A program made the position numbers and the translations under genes. From the NCBI RefSeq assembly GCF_003144395.1, contig NZ_PENZ01000045.1, positions 125,220-189,219 of the forward strand: DNA of 64,000 bases. The letters run 5' to 3'. Below the pieces are notes generated by a model. That model was not told the DNA's origin. It searched no databases and was given only the letters and a program-made list of their open reading frames with translations. Positions 59,248 to 64,000 of the stretch are shown here, in pieces. How positions within the stretch are numbered: position 1 is the first letter of the stretch; each line of letters begins with the position of its first letter. This DNA is from Proteus faecis (GTDB lineage Bacteria; Pseudomonadota; Gammaproteobacteria; Enterobacterales; Enterobacteriaceae).

Positions 59248-59320
59248 AAGAACACTCAAAATATATAGAACATTAATAATTAAGCAATCTGTTCTCTTAT
59301 CATCTTTAGGCCATTTAGAC

Positions 59321-59349
59321 AAAAAACCCCCTGCCTAAGCAGAGGGTTA
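59321..59349 (-). terminator. Terminator of serS
   Basis: AACCCTCTGC/GCAGGGGGTT stem with TTAG loop and six T on the minus strand, about 30 bp past the serS stop. Confidence 0.93.
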
Positions 59350-59380
59350 AATTATTAATACTCAGTTAATTAAATCATAA

Positions 59381-60694
<1,314 letters not shown>

Positions 60695-60788
60695 TTAATA
60701 AAAACCTTCTCTCCTATCTTATAAAAAAGATATCTGAGACAAGGCATAGTTAAGAAATTAATGATAATTTAATAACCTTACCGCATCT

Positions 60789-62138
60789 TTACATTTTGCG
60801 ATAGCGTTTTGTAACACTATTTTGATCTTGCTGAGAAAGCCAGTCTAATTTCTCTGCAACCTTGATCTCTAACCCTCTTTTTACAGGGTAATAATATTGT
60901 GTATTTGCCATTTCTTTAGGAAAATAGACCTCTCCAGCAGCATAAGCATTAGGCTCATCATGAGCATAACGATATTCAGCCCCCAGGCCCATTTCTTTCA
61001 TTAATTTTGTTGGTGCATTACGCAAATGCTCTGGCACATCATAATCAGGTTTACTTTTAGCATCGGCAATGGCGGCTTTAAATGCGGTATAAACAGCATT
61101 ACTTTTTGGTGCACAAGCCAGATATACAATTGCTTGAGCAATAGCGCGCTCTCCTTCTGCGGGACCAACACGAGTAAAACAATCCCATGCAGCAATTGCC
61201 ACTTGCATAGCACGAGGATCGGCGTTTCCCACATCTTCTGATGCAATCGCCAATAAACGACGAGCAACATAAAGCGGATCGCCACCAGCTGTTATGATCC
61301 TTGCATACCAATAAAGGGCTGCATCAGGCGCTGATCCTCTGACTGATTTATGTAATGCCGAAATAAGATCGTAAAAACGATCACCTTTATTATCAAACCG
61401 AGCACTTCGTTCACCACTGATTTCTGTCAGTAATGCCGGAGTTAATACTCGTTTTCCTTGATTATCAACGTCAGCAATATCTGCCATCATTTCAAGCAAA
61501 TTTAATGAACGACGCGCATCACCATTAACCAATTGCGCAATCATTTTGCGTGTATTATCTGGCAGAATAATATTACGCCCGCCTAATCCTCGTTCGGGAT
61601 CGTCCAGCGCTTGTTGTAACACTTGCTCAATATCGGCTTCAGTTAATGAACGCAATAGATAAACTCTCGCTCTGGATAGCAAGGCTGAATTTAATTCAAA
61701 AGAGGGATTTTCTGTCGTTGCACCAATAAAAGTGATTGTGCCATCTTCAATATGAGGCAAAAAAGCATCTTGTTGACTCTTATTAAAACGATGGACTTCA
61801 TCAACAAACAGGATCGTTCTACGTCCTGCATTGCGGTTTTGGCGCGCAATTTCAATAGACTCTCTAATTTCTTTAATACCCGATGTCACCGCAGATAATC
61901 GTTCTATATCAGCTTGCGCATAGCGACCTATGATCTCCGCAAGCGTGGTTTTACCCGTACCAGGAGGTCCCCATAAAATCATGGAATGCAATTGACCCGC
62001 TTTAATCGCTCGAGGTAATGGTTTGCCTTCTGCAAGTAAATGGGTTTGTCCGATATATTGTTCCAACGTTTCAGGCCGCATTCTTGCGGCTAAAGGTTGG
62101 AACTCATTGCGTGAAAAATCGAGTGATAAATTACTCAA
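60789..62138 (-). CDS. rarA: Replication-associated recombination protein RarA (MgsA)
   Basis: RarA is an AAA+ clamp-loader-like ATPase acting at stalled replication forks and at DNA ends. Walker A is in [13 protein letters not shown], Walker B is in [11 protein letters not shown], and sensor 1 is in [14 protein letters not shown]. The TTG at 62138 ([20 protein letters not shown]) gives 449 aa, matching the E. coli start (447 aa), and GAGG lies about 5 nt upstream. An ATG at 62162 would add eight residues and overlap lolA. It is cotranscribed with lolA (7 bp gap). Confidence 0.93.
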   Translation of the reverse strand: MSNLSLDFSRNEFQPLAARMRPETLEQYIGQTHLLAEGKPLPRAIKAGQLHSMILWGPPGTGKTTLAEIIGRYAQADIERLSAVTSGIKEIRESIEIARQNRNAGRRTILFVDEVHRFNKSQQDAFLPHIEDGTITFIGATTENPSFELNSALLSRARVYLLRSLTEADIEQVLQQALDDPERGLGGRNIILPDNTRKMIAQLVNGDARRSLNLLEMMADIADVDNQGKRVLTPALLTEISGERSARFDNKGDRFYDLISALHKSVRGSAPDAALYWYARIITAGGDPLYVARRLLAIASEDVGNADPRAMQVAIAAWDCFTRVGPAEGERAIAQAIVYLACAPKSNAVYTAFKAAIADAKSKPDYDVPEHLRNAPTKLMKEMGLGAEYRYAHDEPNAYAAGEVYFPKEMANTQYYYPVKRGLEIKVAEKLDWLSQQDQNSVTKRYRKM

Positions 62139-62145
62139 AATATCC

Positions 62146-62754
62146 TCACTGACGTTGGTCATCCACAGTCACACCCGCGGGAGGTGTAAAGCGAAACGCG
62201 GATGCATCGATTGGTGCGGCAGTCTGTGCAGTCAATTGGTAATTGCTTACTTGACCATCTTGCTCTGTGGCTGCAAATTGCTGAATTTGTCCGTTAGGTA
62301 ATACAGTTATCGTAAAGTGTTTTAAGTTATTTTCTACTTTAGGTGTTAACTCAAAACGATCACCAGACTGTTTTACATCATAGTTTTGCCACTCTTTACT
62401 GTCATTACGAGCAATCAACATAAAAGGCGTATTGGTTGTGGCACTTTTAAGCCAAGTTGCAGTAACTTGCTCGACAAAAGGATTGTAAAACCACAAAGTT
62501 TTGCCATCAGAGATCAATGTGCTCTCATCCGGCGCAGTCATTTGCCAATTAAACAAATCAGGGCGTTGTACTTTTAGGCTACCTTCGCCTTTTTGAATAA
62601 GTGAGCCTTCATTGCTAGTCACGGTTTGACTAAAGTTTGCTTGAAAACTATTTACTTTATTTAATCGTTGTTGCAAATCCTGACGTGCATCAGCCCAAGC
62701 GGCTTGGCTACTTATTAATGTCATCGCACACACTGCAAATAATACTTTTTTCAT
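62146..62754 (-). CDS. lolA: Outer-membrane lipoprotein carrier protein LolA
   Basis: LolA is the periplasmic chaperone that receives lipoproteins from LolCDE and passes them to LolB at the outer membrane. From [20 protein letters not shown] the product is 202 aa (E. coli 203). The signal peptide is cleaved after about residue 20 (AWA), followed by [24 protein letters not shown] lies about 8 nt before the ATG at 62754. It lies between ftsK and rarA, the E. coli order. Confidence 0.96.
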   Translation of the reverse strand: MKKVLFAVCAMTLISSQAAWADARQDLQQRLNKVNSFQANFSQTVTSNEGSLIQKGEGSLKVQRPDLFNWQMTAPDESTLISDGKTLWFYNPFVEQVTATWLKSATTNTPFMLIARNDSKEWQNYDVKQSGDRFELTPKVENNLKHFTITVLPNGQIQQFAATEQDGQVSNYQLTAQTAAPIDASAFRFTPPAGVTVDDQRQ

Positions 62755-62777
62755 TTTACAAGCCTCGGCATGAGATA

Positions 62778-62798
62778 ACGCCGACATAATGTCGGCGT
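62778..62798 (-). terminator. GC-rich hairpin between ftsK and lolA
   Basis: ACGCCGACAT/ATGTCGGCGT perfect stem with minimal loop, 70 bp after the ftsK stop. The tail on the minus strand is only TTATCTC, so it may reduce rather than end transcription into lolA. Confidence 0.6.
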
Positions 62799-62867
62799 AT
62801 AAATTATTGATGATATTATGCAGATTATCATGCTATCTCATTAGCTGATAACTGTGTTTTCAAGATA

Positions 62868-64000
62868 TTACATATCTGAAGGTGGTGGTGAAAGTACATC
62901 ACGCGTATTGTTGTGGTTTGGTGCACTCACGATACCTTGCATTTCCATCTGTTCAACAATTCTTGCAGCACGATTATAACCAATTCTAAATTGGCGTTGC
63001 ACGCCAGAAATGGAAACGCGTTGTTTTTCAACCACAAATTCTACAGCTTGGTCAAATAACGGATCAAGCTCTTCACCATCATCATATCCACCACCACTAT
63101 TACCTTCACCGTCTTCACTGCATTTGGTGATGGCTTCAATATATTGAGGACGACCTCTTGCTTTCCAGTCAGTTGCCACAGCATGTACTTCATCATCACT
63201 AACAAAAGCACCGTGAACACGTTCAGGAACAAAACCATTTGGTGCATAAAGCATATCACCCATTCCTAGTAATGATTCTGCACCACCTTGGTCTAAGATA
63301 GTTCGAGAGTCAATTTTACTCGATACAGTAAATGCAATACGGCTAGGAATATTGGCTTTAATTAAACCTGTAATAATATCAACAGAAGGCCTTTGTGTAG
63401 CAAGTACTAGGTGAATACCCGCAGCACGCGCTTTTTGTGCTAAGCGAGCGATCAACTCTTCAACTTTCTTACCTGCTGTCATCATTAAATCAGCAAATTC
63501 ATCGACGACAACAACAATATAAGGCTCTTTTTCCAACGTCGGAATTTCTGTTGCCATGCTATCACTTGGTTTCCAGAATGGATCAGGAATAGGACGCGCC
63601 ATTGCTTCGGCTTCTTTAATTTTTTCGTTATAACCTGCGAGATTACGCACACCTAATGCTGACATGAGTTTATAACGACGTTCCATTTCAGCCACACTCC
63701 AACGCAGAGCACTTGCGGCATCTTTCATGTCGGTAACGACTTCTGTGAGAAGATGCGGAATACCTTCATAAACCGAAAGCTCAAGCATTTTAGGGTCAAT
63801 CATAATAAAGCGAACATCTTCTGGTTTCGCTTTATAGAGAATGCTGATAATCATCGCATTCACACCAACAGATTTACCTGAACCGGTTGTACCGGCAACA
63901 AGTAAATGAGGCATTTTAGCCAGATTGGCAACAACTGGCTGACCACCGATATCTTTACCTAAAACAACAGTCAATGGCGAACGGCTATCACGGAATGCAT
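62868..64000 (-). CDS. ftsK: DNA translocase FtsK, C-terminal part (5' end outside window)
   Basis: FtsK is a septal membrane protein and hexameric DNA pump that clears chromosome termini and activates XerCD at dif. Only about 377 codons are present; the frame is open to the right edge, so the membrane and linker domains are outside. The motor contains Walker [18 protein letters not shown] and Walker [15 protein letters not shown], plus [20 protein letters not shown]. The C-terminal gamma winged helix ([20 protein letters not shown]) reads KOPS and contacts XerD. It ends SPPPSDM. Confidence 0.97.
   Translation of the reverse strand, partial: AFRDSRSPLTVVLGKDIGGQPVVANLAKMPHLLVAGTTGSGKSVGVNAMIISILYKAKPEDVRFIMIDPKMLELSVYEGIPHLLTEVVTDMKDAASALRWSVAEMERRYKLMSALGVRNLAGYNEKIKEAEAMARPIPDPFWKPSDSMATEIPTLEKEPYIVVVVDEFADLMMTAGKKVEELIARLAQKARAAGIHLVLATQRPSVDIITGLIKANIPSRIAFTVSSKIDSRTILDQGGAESLLGMGDMLYAPNGFVPERVHGAFVSDDEVHAVATDWKARGRPQYIEAITKCSEDGEGNSGGGYDDGEELDPLFDQAVEFVVEKQRVSISGVQRQFRIGYNRAARIVEQMEMQGIVSAPNHNNTRDVLSPPPSDM

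Overview
The window is chromosomal DNA from an AT-rich enterobacterium, most likely Proteus or a close relative in the Morganellaceae. Many predicted proteins resemble E. coli orthologues closely enough to name by recall (MukB 1486 aa, PepN 871, PflB 760, AsnS 466, RpsA 557). The base composition is much lower in GC than E. coli, and gene order follows the E. coli 20-22 min region. No rRNA, tRNA, CRISPR array, prophage or insertion sequence was recognised. Both ends are cut inside genes: rlmL on the left and ftsK on the right.

Layout. Positions 1-5.9 kb hold rlmL (partial), ycbX, a probable unannotated 48-aa cysteine-rich gene, zapC and pyrD. Positions 6-15 kb hold pepN, pncB (with a NadR-type operator), asnS, ompF (with OmpR-type sites and an E. 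coli-like leader) and aspC. Positions 15-28 kb hold gloC, ycbK, ldtD, aphA, then the cmoM-mukF-mukE-mukB operon and elyC. Positions 28.5-31.5 kb are accessory: an AEC-family transporter and a cupin-mqo operon. Positions 32-39.3 kb hold kdsB-ycaR, a divergent cold-shock-domain gene and the lpxK-msbA-ycaI(comEC) group. Positions 39.7-45.5 kb hold ihfB, rpsA, cmk, aroA and serC. Positions 45.5-49.5 kb are accessory: an MFS transporter, an orphan TPS-domain secreted protein and ansB. Positions 49.7-56.2 kb are the anaerobic pyruvate-formate block ycaO, focA, pflB, pflA. Positions 56.4-59.3 kb are accessory: a BPSS1780-like membrane protein, a lone allD and an unknown 110-aa gene. The remainder is serS, rarA, lolA and ftsK.

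How the genes work together. Most are housekeeping: nucleotide and NAD supply (pyrD, pncB, cmk), translation (asnS, serS, rpsA, rlmL, cmoM), chromosome handling and division (mukBEF, ihfB, ftsK, zapC, rarA), envelope construction (kdsB, lpxK, msbA, lolA, ldtD, ycbK, elyC), amino-acid synthesis (aspC, serC, aroA) and anaerobic metabolism (focA-pflBA, ansB).

The most unusual signals lie between or among these genes. One is a tandem array of four 14-bp TGACA-N4-TGTCA palindromes upstream of focA. It matches the CusR/CopR response-regulator box, although no copper gene is nearby. Others are a standalone two-partner-secretion domain without transporter or effector body, a cupin-mqo operon with an upstream 18-bp perfect palindrome, a cold-shock protein with eroded RNA-binding motifs, a small CxxC protein with its own ribosome-binding site and terminator, and a nested stem-loop upstream of elyC. 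No large undescribed multi-gene system was found.
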